Part shown: positions 11,686-23,418 of the stretch, piece by piece
Layout: every line of letters begins with the position of its first letter
Position numbering within the stretch: position 1 is the first letter of the stretch
From: Liolophura sinensis
Taxonomy: Eukaryota > Mollusca > Polyplacophora > Chitonida > Chitonidae
Reading direction: 5' to 3'
Assembly (NCBI RefSeq): GCF_032854445.1
Contig: NC_088306.1
Location: 23,657,764-23,721,763, forward strand
Length of the DNA: 64,000 nt
Made by a program: the position numbers and the translations under genes
Notes under the pieces: generated by a model
Databases searched by the model: none
Told to the model about the DNA's origin: nothing
Seen by the model: the letters and a program-made list of their open reading frames with translations, nothing else

Positions 11686-13302
11686 TACCTACAGAACAGT
11701 TATATGGTACAAAGTCAAAGCAAATTTGACAGAAGATATGAAATATATACTCTATATAAAACTTTATTTGGGAAATATGCTTCTACATACAGTTATAAGT
11801 ACGGGTAGAACAAAGACCTCACTGGCTGTTTGAGAGTGTACTATAGGGCAATTTCAGCCCTACAGTGAAAACAGGGGCAGGAAAACTCTCTATATTGTTG
11901 AAAACCCCAACAATTTTAGAACAACAGCTAACAAAAAGCCGTTTTCATCACATTGCATCCCTTTGAAAATGAGATCAAAAATGTAATGATATTTCAAGAA
12001 TTGAGTCCATTAAGTGACCTTGGGTGACTATGATGACGACTACATTTTGAGTTCGGAACATAAAATTTACAAACACATGAAAAGCTCATTACAGGTATAG
12101 TCAATCTAAAAATGTTTTGCAAGGGAATAGCCTGTCATGATAACAGAGTGGTTAATTTCAAACTGTTTTGGAAAGGAATGGTCAACTTAAAATGCTTTGG
12201 TAAAAGAAATGCAGAAATTTGGGGATACTATACTGATCTGAAAATTGAACAAAACTCAAATATCAAATACTTGTAAGCGCATGTTTACTTTTTCCCATTT
12301 TACATATTTATGCCCACTTCATGAGCACTAGTCTGACGTAACCAAGTCTATAAAGTTCCAAGGTCTATTTCCATCAGATTGGCACGCTTTCAAAGGTCCT
12401 TCAAGGAAATTGCAAATTTTAGGTTTCTGTCTAGACATGCAATCTGGTCCAAAGGTCGAATTATGAAGCAAGTATATAGTGAAAATTGCGAAAGACTGAG
12501 CAATACAGCACTTACGTTTCTGATGGAGAAAATTAGCTCAATTATGCACCTCAAAATGAACATAATAGCTGTGAATAACATCAATTACACTGTTTCACCC
12601 TGTATTAACCAAAATTAGCACCCAATTTTGACTAGTGGTTTGTTATCCAAATATACATTCCGTAACAGCTCATTATATAATAGCCAGTACTCACACACTA
12701 AACAATGCACGACCCCTTTAGTAACAAATGAACTTCTCTAAAGCAACAGTCTAACGATTGTTGAGTCTTAAGATTCGTGAGTTCCAGTAGGGGTGACTGG
12801 TACTGGAGTTTTGATACAAACTGTATAGGATGCAAAAGCTTTGTCCGGTGAAGAAAATACGAGCTTATTATTTTTGCTCCGGAAGAAGCCGTTTAAGTTC
12901 AGTCTTACGTAAGACTACGGCAGGACGTGTCAAACTTAAAGTTCTCCTTAAATGAGCAAGATAATGAGGTGTTAATCTGAGAAATGTGAAAACCAATCTA
13001 GCACGAAACTGACACTTAATTGGTCAGAGTGCTGAGCAGGAAATGAGATTAAAACAAAATCACAGGAAATACATGTTTTGAAGATTTCATCTCCTTACGA
13101 ATTGAAGAATCTTCCAGAGTGCTGATAAATATTGAATATTTTGGTGACAAGTCTTAAAATTGTTTCCATTTCCGGCACAGAGTTGTATCAAATACAATGT
13201 GCCTATTCTGATTTCCATATGCTAGAGGTTCAAACCTTCTTGTACACTGTTGGTATGTGAATCATTAAAAAACATCATTTAATATCAAATCTATTTAAAT
13301 TC
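11686..13302. other. Non-coding stretch
   Basis: No gene. Loose similarity among short segments at about 12090-12210 (AATGTTTTGCAAGGGAAT, AACTGTTTTGGAAAGGAAT) suggests a decayed local duplication. ORFs on both strands at 12380-12620 overlap antisense and look like chance. Confidence 0.4.
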
Positions 13303-13456
13303 AGCTGTACGTGGGAAGGTCTGGCAACAATCTGCGGATGGTCCTGGGTTTCCCTTGGTCTTTGCCCGGTTTCCTCCCCCTCATAATGCAGGCCGCCATT
13401 GTATAAGTGAAATATCCTTGAGTACGGCGTAAAACACCAATCAAATAAATAAATGA
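13303..13456 (+). repeat. SINE copy, 5'-truncated (main family)
   Basis: Starts within the body at GCTGTACGTGGGAAGGTCTG and runs through GGATGGTCCTGGGTTTCCC, GGTTTCCTCC, ATAAGTGAAATATCCTTGAG and ACACCAATCAAATAAATAAA. The tRNA-like head is absent. The 27641 copy starts at almost the same body position. Confidence 0.9.
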
Positions 13457-15562
13457 ATATTTAAACTAGGATTAAGGAACACCTTGATATCATTTTATAT
13501 CCTTTTTTATGTTTTACATGTCACAAGTACAATGAACTGTGTCAAACAGAAGTAATGTGCATACATGTACTGATTACACAACATGCATTGTACACTCTTA
13601 ATCATTTACAAATCATTTACAAAAACCAGAAAATTTAATGCCTTCAGGTACACCGGTGTTCATACAAAAGCCTGTCTGAGGTACAATATGAAAACAATAC
13701 TTCGATTCTAGACGAATAATAGAATTTAACAATGATTTGCATAAATTATCATATCATACATAATTTCAATCACCAGAGGTAAACAAATCAATTTCTAGCT
13801 CTATGAACAAATTAAGAGATTCTTTAAAATTGAACAGGTCTATACTGTAACACTAATAGGTTGGGTTTGTCAGCAACAGGTAACTATAACACTCTAAGGT
13901 AAACCTCAGGTGAATGAAATAAATCACTTAGAATGAACCACAAAACCTGCATACCTTTAAACAGCCTATAAATTGCCTGCCACATCTTTTCTTATTCAGC
14001 AATGCAGATAAGGGCATGTCTGTTGTCACGGCAACCCGTCTGTCCCGTTCATCTTCAAAAGACGTGGGACGACCAGGGTAATTTCCGTAATGAGGCAGGT
14101 GTGTTTTGTCTGACACCTTAATGGAATAAGGACACAGACCCCCATTACAACTTCCGTTTTTCGGTAGGGACGATTGTAGTTCTGTGAATTTTAGGGTATA
14201 AAGTCTTTTTTTGCTCCCAGGCGTCCATTTTTGGTGCACAGGTGCATGCTTGGTGTTAAAATGCTGGAAACTGTCTAAACTTTGAGGAGGTATGAGCTTT
14301 ATTGATGAAAGTTTGTAATTCTGGGCGAGAGGACACAAGGTGTGAGGTAGTGATGAGGCTGCGAGTGACGTCCCCTTGGCGTTGCTAGGCACGCCTCCCA
14401 GCTGCCGGCATGGAAAGGTCCAGATTTTGACGGTCAACCTATGTCAAGATTTTTATGGCTTCTTTCTCACAGGCTGGGCCAGGTATGCACCAAAGCTTAA
14501 TGGCCACGGAATGTTTGGGACTGAGCTACAGCGCTAGACGTTAACATTGTCGCTTATGGAAAATTAATGGGGGTCCGAGGCCATAAGCATGGGGAAGAGC
14601 GTGCTGAATCCTGGGGAAGTGCTCAAGGCTTTCACTGCCAGGGAGACAGGACAGAAGGAGGGTTGCAGGAGAGAACAGAGGGAGAAAGGCGCAAAAAAAA
14701 AAAAAAAAAAAAAAATGCCATCAGAGCTGTGCATAGACCAGATTAAGGCTATATATCTACATTACGAATAGCCTTGAGCAAGTGAGCCAAGACCCAGATT
14801 AGGTAACTTTAAGTTTGATGAATTGCTTGCTAAGCCTTTTCATTTGCTTACAAAGTACACACAAAGGCTTTTGTTGACCACATAATTTACACAGTAAAGC
14901 TCAGGCTTTAAAAATACATTAATCGTGAAAGATTAGAACTGTGGAAAGACTTCAGGATGAGATTAACAGAAAATCCAATCCTTTACTTGGTAATTGTACA
15001 TGTTACAGTAAAGTAGTGGTTGCTAGTTCAAAACCTAGTTTTGGAACTAGAATCTACGTTATAACAGAAAGTGTAATCTCAATTCATAAAAACACTGTTC
15101 ACAGAAAGTTAAAAATATGCCAAAAAGAAAGTTGTCCATTTCAAAGGATGGAGTAAGGGCCATCAGAAGGGCCGAAGTAAATTGTGCCTAAAAATGCATT
15201 TGTCGGTTTATTAACATTTTCTAACCTATTCATTAAGAAATTGCAATTAAATGTAAACTTTAAAAAAGTTAAATTTAACTTTATTTTGGTTAGTAATGTG
15301 AAGGCATTTTATCACCACAAACTGCACTGTTGTGAAGTCTGTTCAAGTTATAATAAATGTATACATCAACCAGTCTGATACTTTACACTTATTACTGCGG
15401 AAGAACGACTTTGCAAAATGCATGTGCTCCTCAGTCCTCCCCAAACTAGCATCCAATCATTAAAATCCTCATCGTTAGGTTGGCAAAAAATCTTGAAAAA
15501 TTAGTGCGTACATTTCAATAGTCTTTCCTTCTAATAATGCCTGCTTTTGTTTTCTACACCTA
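13457..15562. other. Non-coding stretch with an unassigned 169-codon antisense ORF
   Basis: Most of this is unremarkable AT-rich DNA. The block 13928-14560 is GC-richer and repeat-free. On the minus strand it holds a 169-codon ORF (13928-14437) with no domain I recognise and no resemblance to glypican. Near its 3' end it contains AAAG followed by GTATGC, which could mimic a splice donor, so an exon of an unknown gene cannot be excluded. A conserved regulatory block is another possibility. A 20-base A-run lies near 14695-14715. Confidence 0.4.
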
Positions 15563-15857
15563 TAATTAATTTCATTTGTTTATTTATTTGATTGGTGTTT
15601 TATGCCGTATTCAAGAATATTTCACATATACGATGGCAGCCAGCATTATGGTGGGTGGAAACCGGGCAGAGCCCAGGGAAACCCACGACCATCCGCAGGT
15701 TGCGGACAGACCTTCCCACGTACGGTCGGAGAGGAAGCCAGCATGAGCTGGACTTGAACTCACAGTGACCGCATTGGTGAGAGACTCCTGGGTCATTACA
15801 CTGCGCTAGCGCGCTAACCAACTGTGCCACGGAAGGCCCCCTCCCTTTAATTAATTT
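15563..15857 (-). repeat. Near-complete tRNA-derived SINE with target-site duplication
   Basis: Read on the minus strand, the element (about 15574-15843) has an A box TGGCACAGTTGG (15818-15829) and a B box GAGTTCAAGTCC (15750-15761). These are followed by a body with GGATGGTCGTGGGTTTCCC and GGTTTCCACC, and a tail ATATGTGAAATATTCTTGAA ending in TAAATAAACAAA. The flanks share a direct repeat TAATTAATTT (15563-15572 and 15848-15857), consistent with LINE-assisted insertion. A sequence of this kind is transcribed by RNA polymerase III when active. This is the best structural reference in the window for the family. Confidence 0.93.
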
Positions 15858-17924
15858 ATGAGTGGTATCTGTCCTAAAAATCATGTATCATGTTCATATA
15901 CCTTCTACATCTGAGTCAAAAATATACATACCAATCTGAATTATCCACATAATTGTATTTGTCCATAAAAAAAAATGATTATGCTAATGTCAAACATAAA
16001 TCCCGCATGCTCTTGGGTAATCATGCATGCTCTTGCTTTTAATGTCAATGAATCTCATACCTCAGTGAACCTATGATGGATGTAAATCGACGTGTACACT
16101 TAAAAATGAAAGGAAAAAAAAAAGCTGGATATTTTTTTATGCTCTTGTGCGAGGACCTTATTCATTTTCATATAGAATTATTTCCACAGGTGTGCTTGTA
16201 CATGGACCACAGGTATTTTAAGGCTGCGGGAAGTTGTAAGCCTGATTAGGGGTTCTGCTGGCAAGGCTTATAAACCCAGCACCCTGATAAGCCATCATCA
16301 GATAATGTGAGGAGCGAGTTATAGCAGTGCAAGAATGCAAAACATGCTTGCTAAACCAGGGGATACATGTCAGAACATTTGGCATACCTGCGGGCTGATT
16401 ACCTGCCTGACTTAGTACACTGATCGGATTGCGCCTCAACAGGTGCCAGCACTAAAAACACCCACAGTATCTCGTAAAGTTACAACCAGGGATGGGGGGG
16501 GGGGGAGGGGGTATATGAACGAGGGTGTTCAAACAGCTTGTTTTGAGGCCATTTTGTTCATTAGCCTGTAAGTTGTCCAGATCGAAGTTTTGTTTTCACC
16601 CATGTTTAAAAATTGCCAACAGCTGGAGTTCAAATACATGTAGCATTAACTTTTTATTTCAGCAATCAACCTGGACAGGTCAACAGGTATAAACCAAATG
16701 ACCCTATGGTAATGAGTGTGGGGAGAGGGGTACCATGTGTTGGTGTTCAGTGCACATACCTAAGCAGCTCAAAAATCATGACTTGGAGAAACAACTAGGC
16801 AAGTTACCAGTTGCTCTGACATGATCAACACAGCCACCAAATTCATTTATCCTCTAACAGGATCATTAAATGCTTAACGAGAAACCAAGGACTCAAATGA
16901 ACCTGAGCAAATTAAGATTGTTTTAACATGGACTTGCATGTATGCTCTGAAGGTGAACGTTTTGAGAATTTTAAGCACAAGGAAAAAATATAAGACAATC
17001 GAAAATTTCTTCGAGAGCAATCTACATGTTTTCTAATGAACAAATTGACATGAAATTGGAATTTGACTTCAGTACATGATTTAGAAAGATAGTTCTGTGG
17101 ACAAAAGTTCCCAGCAGACTGCATGAAAAAAAAAAAAAAAACAAATCAAATTTTGGGCCCACAACCTATTAGAGTAAGATGAGTTTGTTTACAACATCAG
17201 ATGATTAGAAAATAAGATACTGTTACTTTCAGTACCTGATGCAGACAAAGAATTAATTGTACACTGCTGTTTTTAAATCACTGGGATGGTGATTTCAGGC
17301 TTAATAATGCCTCAATCTGTAGTCAATTATGAAAAAATGGGTCTTGTTACTAACACTCATCCTACATGTATAATGACATCATCCAAACAAAAATAAGGAA
17401 CAATGGCTTCCTTAATTCCAGGAAATACATATACAAGAGCAGTAAATAATAAGCATCATTTTGCATAATATCTGTGCTATATGGCAACACAATACCGCAG
17501 TTGTTGAGGGAAAATGTAATGGTGTGGCATAAATTAGAGTTATTAGAGCAAACATCTGTTTTGAACAGTCACTATGAGTAATACAGAAAACAGAACAATG
17601 TTAATTATGGTGAATTTCAGTACATGGCTTTTCACAAGCCAGAACAATTACCCTAAATGACCTAAAATGTCATCTACAAAAGCGCATTTTTAGAGGTAAA
17701 TAATTGTCACAAATATTATTTTTGATGCTGACACTTACAAATTTCCAGCAGAATATCATCCCATGTTCTGAGCACACCTCAAAATACACTTTCTAAAATC
17801 AACAGAACTCTCAGTATCAGAAAAAATGGGCTAGTTAGTCATGGACAAAATGCCCACATGTACATATATGTGTTTAATGGTAAAAATATACCCATGTATC
17901 CGATCTCTGGTCCTATCCACACCA
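15858..17924. other. Non-coding stretch
   Basis: No gene seen. A G-run interrupted by A at about 16494-16510 and an A-run near 17126-17141 are the only simple repeats. The ORFs are under 75 codons and unremarkable. Confidence 0.45.
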
Positions 17925-18135
17925 GCATTCACTGCAGCCACTGATCCATGAAGTCACAGGTTCAAATCCACCTCATGCTACATGAGGCTTGCAATCAGCA
18001 AGTTTGTTAGGTACATGTACATGGGACTTGGATTACCGACAGTGGATTTAATAAAGGCAATTGAGTCTCTTACACCCATAAACCTAACCACTGTCACATA
18101 CATGTAAGTGACAGATTGTTAAGCAAACCATCAAT
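17925..18135 (+). repeat. Diverged SINE-like repeat with B box (family D)
   Basis: A B-box-like AGGTTCAAATCCACC lies near 17958, followed by a body and an end region reading ACATACATGTAAGTGACAG then AAACCATCAATA, a decayed form of the common SINE tail. It resembles the repeat at 5985-6183. The limits are approximate. Confidence 0.4.
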
Positions 18136-18235
18136 ATATAGGTACAGGCATTATTTTACTGAACATGCCTGCTTAAACTACTAATAAATGGGCACAAGTA
18201 GCGTATTTTCACACACGCGTGCTTGATTAACTAAG

Positions 18236-18786
18236 TTATAATAACAGGGTCTCTAGGCTATGAAAGTCTAATGGGAATGAGAGCATATTTGGCAATTTCC
18301 AGTTCAAAGAATCTTTTCGGCCATCCATGTCCATACCACAGTAATTCCAAGAATATTGTCCATCCTGTAATGGCGTCTTCTGGAACAAGATTGACGGAAA
18401 CTTTTTCTGATAAGATAAGAGCTTTGGATCTAAGTAGATTACTTCTACAGTATGCTGACACATCTCTTTATCAAAATGATCCGAGGATTTCGTCCACTGA
18501 ATTACTGAATACAAGCATATGCCCTGAAGGTTTCCGTGCCGCCCATGTCGCATTGTTGTACGATATTCACCCGAAGGCTAGTCAAGATAATACGGGATCT
18601 GCGAAGATAGTTTCCAATGGGTGTCTCTTCCCCAAAGCCCCGGGATACAAGCAGCACCAAGGGAAATCAAAACCAAGCTCAACTATTCCAAACCTAGTCA
18701 CTTTTTCAATACTTGGTGCAATTTCTGTTGAAACCTGTTCCCAATTCACCTATGAATACATGAATTTTTGCCAGCTAAATGTATAA
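18236..18786. other. Unassigned GC-richer block with overlapping ORFs on both strands
   Basis: A plus-strand ORF of 171 codons (18271-18786) overlaps minus-strand ORFs of 105 codons (18236-18553) and 67 codons (18258-18461). None shows a motif I recognise and none resembles glypican. The block has a less AT-rich composition than its flanks, which alone lengthens ORFs. It could be a decayed transposon, an exon of an unknown gene or non-coding sequence under constraint. Confidence 0.3.
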
Positions 18787-19114
18787 TGTACGATTTATTC
18801 CAATCATTTTGGGCTTTTTTTGCTTTGATATTCCAGTCACTGCATATTCAGAATCCCAAAGTCAGATTTCATTTTAGCAAATGGCCAGAGGATGGTTTCT
18901 TTCTATTCCAGTCAACAAATTTGCATTTTTGTCAAAACATCCATAAATCATTCAGTTGAAATCTAATTTAACTCAATGGCTATTAATATAAACAGCTTCA
19001 TGCTCAGAGCCTCTTCAGAAAAACGAAACATCAGTCAAAGAGTAAGTGAGTGCTTGGAGAAGTACTTATTAATTTTTCAGTCGTATGTATTGTATCCATG
19101 CTTATTATATTTGT

Positions 19115-19328
19115 TCCCCAATTCCTCAACCTTGCTGTGTATTTAAGAACATCTTTCAGTCCAATTCATGCACATTTTTATGAGACAGGAGACAAAGCTA
19201 CTCTGGTTGGTTGGCCAATTTCAGGGCTTCACAAAAAGTGTAATTTTATTGGTCTACACAGAATAATCTCTTCAGAATTCGCTTTCATACACGCCTTGCA
19301 AATATGTGAAAAGCTTGAAGAATTACAG
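19115..19328 (+). mobile_element. MITE-B copy 4
   Basis: Starts CCCCAATTCCTCAACC and ends GCTTGAAGAATTACAG before TA, 214 bp. The interior has GACAAAGCTACTCTGGTTGG, TTGGCCAATTTCAGGGCTTC and ACAAAAAGTGTAATTTTATT. The predicted ORFs across it are by-products of the element. Confidence 0.87.
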
Positions 19329-22129
19329 TACATGAAAACACAAGGTGTCAAGATTAGGTTTCTAACAAGGTTGTATGACAAAAAAAAAAAGCCTAAACCC
19401 AAAACCAAACCAATCATACTGTGTTCCAAACTATAGAGAGATTTGTGTCACTATGACGTATGAATTAACAGAGATATTTCTTTCTTCTGCTTTGCCTATA
19501 AAACTGAACTATTTTTCTCCCCTTGGTGTGATGACAGCCACATGAAAGGGAATGGGAAGGGCTGCAATTGCATGTCAGTTGTCACTGCATCCGCAAGTCA
19601 CAGGGCTGTTTATCTTTTGCTGATGACTATTGCTGACAACACAGGGAATAGCATTGGGCCCTCAAGTCCTGATGCCTCCATCCCAACCAGGGTCACAGTG
19701 CAAAGAGGCAGGCCATATAATACACCCAGTAGCAGACAAGCCTTGTACATCATTCAGAATCCAGTTTAAACCAGTCTGGCAAGGATTTTGGTCTTTCTGG
19801 TTACCCAAGTTTTTTTTCACACAGTCTATTCTCCAGAGGTTGTGCGTAATGAAGGACAAAACCCGAACATCTCCCTGACAAAAACTAGTAAAGTGGAACC
19901 CCGAATGGGGCATGAGCGGCATTCTGGCTGTATTATAATCAGTTATAGAAAAGACATTAATTTAATTTGCACTTTTTTAATCTGCTTTATTCTGTAGGAA
20001 GTGTCTCCTCACTTGATTCAGCTAGAAATTAGAATACAACAGAGGATATCTCTCCACACACGACAAGTCTTCCGCATCTTCGACCTTCAATGGCAGAGCA
20101 AATCTGTGTGTCTTCTTGTTCCCATTGTCTGCTTTTCCCTCAAAACTCTAATCTGGCTATTACGGCTCATCTTAAGACAGGCACGGGTAATTTTGAGCTT
20201 TTCCACACTCGTTCCACAGCCAACCAAACACTTGTACAAAGGCTGATGAACTCTTGCCATGTTTGTTCTAGACTGGCACATCTGTCAGTTGGTTCAGCAG
20301 CCCTTGTTCAGGCTTAAGCATCGTTCAGGGTTATGAATCATTCAGGGATATTTATGGGGCTTAATAAAATCTATTTATGAATATAAACCTTGTACTTTTT
20401 TAGACAATTTAACATCTGAACATTCATTTAATAAACTTAATGGGCACTGCTCATTAGATTGTAAATTTGACTTATATTTTACCAAAATATAGCCAAAGTG
20501 TCCTGTCCGGAAAATATTTTATTTAATATGTAAAAAAAAAAGAAACTGTACAGACTGCTTTATTCTTATGAAAATTAGCAATGAAAGTTTTTTCAGATTT
20601 GTCAGCTGTGGGTGGTGGGGTGGGGGTAGGTTCTTATGCACGTCAGTCAATAACACGATTTCAGAAGTTTTAGAATTACATGTAATAGTTAGCCAAAAAT
20701 TTGTAATCACACCCCTTCACTAAAGTGACTTTAGTTGGTCACATGCATTCAAGTGACTTTCCAATCAGCTGAAATTTAACTTATGACACCATATTCTAAA
20801 AAAAAAAAAAAAATGACAGCTGACAAACCATGACTGGTACATGTAGCCCTGAGTTAAAACTGTGGCCTATAATACACATAGACCTGAGCGCTGTGAAAAG
20901 CTACTAAGCAGGCCAATCAGGATTCAAAAGCTCATTGTGGGACAGAGAATGCAACATTAAGCTTAATTCATGCAGATATAGTCCCTTAGCGAAAGGATCA
21001 TGACCAGCACTGAATATATTCAATGTACTAATGTATGCAGTCGCTTGAAGAATTTTTCATCGCAGGGGCTCACAGGAGTCACAGTAATTTTGCTCTAATG
21101 TCTACGTTTTGATAACACCAATCTAGGTCACTGGCTGCTCATAATAGCTAGTCTGGGTTAAGAGGTAAAAGCAGTACTAGGAACACTCCTGTACCTGTTT
21201 TGCCTATGGGGCAATCTTTGCTTTGCAGCTGAATCAGGTCATAACCAAACATCATGGAAGCAGTACAGTCACCAAATTCTCTTTCCAGGTGATTGTTTGG
21301 TAATCTGTTTGAATGCTTCATGAATGATTTGTTGAATCCTAGTTGCACTTTTTGGCTGTTTTTGATTTCCTTGAAAATAGTTCACTGATTGGTTATTGCA
21401 TCAATAATTGAAACAGACAAATATTAACCAATCATATATGTAAAATATGCAAAATTACATGTAGGAAAATTCCAATACTTTAATCAGCCAGACACAATAC
21501 CCTGGATTTTCATTAAACAGAAATAAATGCATATCCACACAAACTATCAATGTTAGCTGTATACAACTGTCAGAAACGTCAATTCTTGAAATATTTGAAT
21601 CAACATCAGCAAGGCTACACTTAAGAAAAACTGCACAAACTAGACCAAAAAAAAGAAGACTTTTCTACATAATGAGGACAAATAACTCTTGTGAACAGAT
21701 CACCATTATATTAGTTGATATTTAACATTTTTTTCATCAAATCCTTTTGCATTTTTCCCCTTAAGGACACCTATACAAAGGGAATGGAATTTCTGAGGCA
21801 TGCCTTAAAGATCAATGAAAGTCCGCCATTGTAAAAGGAGAAGGAAAGTCGGAATTATAATGAGGCTGTAAAATGCGAAGACACGGCCCAACATACAAAG
21901 GTCAGCTCCATCCATCTGTCATTGATCCATGTACGTGTAAGTAGGGGAAGCCATTGACCCAAACTCTGAACCTGTCCTATATATTAAATGGACGGTTTAC
22001 ATATAGGGGATAATTTAATGGTGATTCAGCATAAAAAAAATATGGTTCAAGCTGACAAAATAGTACTATGGACTATATTTGTGTATGAGCTTCATATATG
22101 TACCTTGTTCTCGCACAAAACTTGAAAAT
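19329..22129. other. Non-coding stretch
   Basis: No convincing gene. Overlapping ORFs on several frames at 19540-20320 are all under 90 codons. Short A-runs lie near 20531 and 20800, and TACATGTA octamers near 20679, 20838 and 21456. Confidence 0.45.
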
Positions 22130-22330
22130 TTCACCTAAAGTTTAGCATTTTCTAAGTGACACATTTTGACTGATTCTGACTGATTCATATATACAGCCAC
22201 TTAAGAGTTTTTTGCTCAATTCTGAGAAATTTGTCATCAGAAAAATTTGAGTGTTCGCATCATAAGTATCGTTTTATGGCCTTTATTTGCTTCTGAAAGT
22301 GTGTTTTTAAATACGGAAAATTTAGGTGAA
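22130..22330. mobile_element. MITE-F copy 1
   Basis: About 201 bp bounded by inverted ends: left TTCACCTAAAGTTTAGC and right GGAAAATTTAGGTGAA. The interior includes CATCAGAAAAATTTGAGTG, TTATGGCCTTTATTTGCTTC and TGAAAGTGTGTTTTTAAATA. A second copy with the same right-half landmarks lies at about 29764-29939. No coding capacity, so it would depend on a transposase elsewhere. The superfamily is not clear. Confidence 0.7.
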
Positions 22331-22499
22331 GCACTGCTGTTTGCATATAACTATCCTCAAATAAAGCAGATAGACTTGATTAAAACACAGACCTGAGAAT
22401 GAATTTTCCTCCTTACAAACTACAGCAAGTTTGACAAAACAATTAGTCCATAGACATGTAACAAGGGTTTCTCATCTACTACTGGGGAATTCTTTACTC

Positions 22500-22700
22500 A
22501 ATTGTTTGTTGTGGACACGTTGAGAGCATCAACTAATTGAACTAATGGTTTAATGATGGTGCAAAATGCATCAGGGAGGGGACGGAATGTGGGCCATCTG
22601 TTCTCAGAGCGGGCCACGTCACGGGCCACTTACAAAGCCAGGTGTAATTAGGAGATGTATTCATGGACACATGTTCCACAGGTAACAAGAGAACAAAAAA
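22500..22700. promoter_or_regulatory. Candidate intronic regulatory block
   Basis: A repeat-free, GC-richer segment with a cluster of plausible factor sites: TTTAATGA, GTAATTAGG (homeodomain type), TTGTTTGTTGTGG (forkhead/Runx-like) and CCACGTCACG. The sequence alone cannot show function. It is listed because it stands out from the AT-rich repeat background of the intron. Confidence 0.25.
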
Positions 22701-23222
22701 TGTAACAAAGTCATGTACTGAGGCAATTTATATCAATAAACACAGATATTTGTTTTTCGTTCACGGCAGCCAGGCAATTGAGAATCAATGAAGAGAAGTT
22801 CTGGCGGGCATTGACTGACACTTTCAGCCATTTTTTTTTTCTATCAATCCCAGTTAGAGCATCTCACATACTCTGCTGGGATCGATTCGACATCGAGGAT
22901 GCCTCTTTAGTTCACCCATAACATAAACTGTAGCATGTCTTTAGTATTCATAACATGACTGTTGCACAAAAAGTGCTCACCTTGTGTCAGACTGCGGGTC
23001 AAGTTCAAAGCCATGGAGTATTTAAACAAGCTATTTGTAATAAAAAAGGCACATACATTGTACTTGTATCTATAAACAGCCCATACCCACAGTGTATGTA
23101 TAGTATTTAACTCTAAATGAGGATTAAATAAAATAATTAATTAAGGTGTATTTACTGATACGCATAATACACGCAACTCTGTTAATCAGATCAAACTACA
23201 TGTATACCCTATGTACATACAC

Positions 23223-23418
23223 ATAATTCCCCAAGTTTTTGGCGTATAACTGAGCAACCTTCAGTGCAATATATTCATATTTATTATTTGATTTTGAGGA
23301 CAAACCTGCAATGGTTGGATTGGCCAATTTCAGGGCTGCACAAAAAGTATAATTTTATCTGTCAGAATATGCTTGAATAAACACCTTGCAAACATGCGAA
23401 AAGGTTGAAAAATTACAG
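23223..23418 (+). mobile_element. MITE-B copy 5
   Basis: About 196 bp with left end AATTCCCCAAG (diverged) and right end GCGAAAAGGTTGAAAAATTACAG before TA. The landmarks TTGGATTGGCCAATTTCAGG, CACAAAAAGTATAATTTTAT and GCTTGAATAAACACCTTGCA are intact. A short internal deletion around the CTACACAGAATAATG segment distinguishes it from copy 4. Confidence 0.85.
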
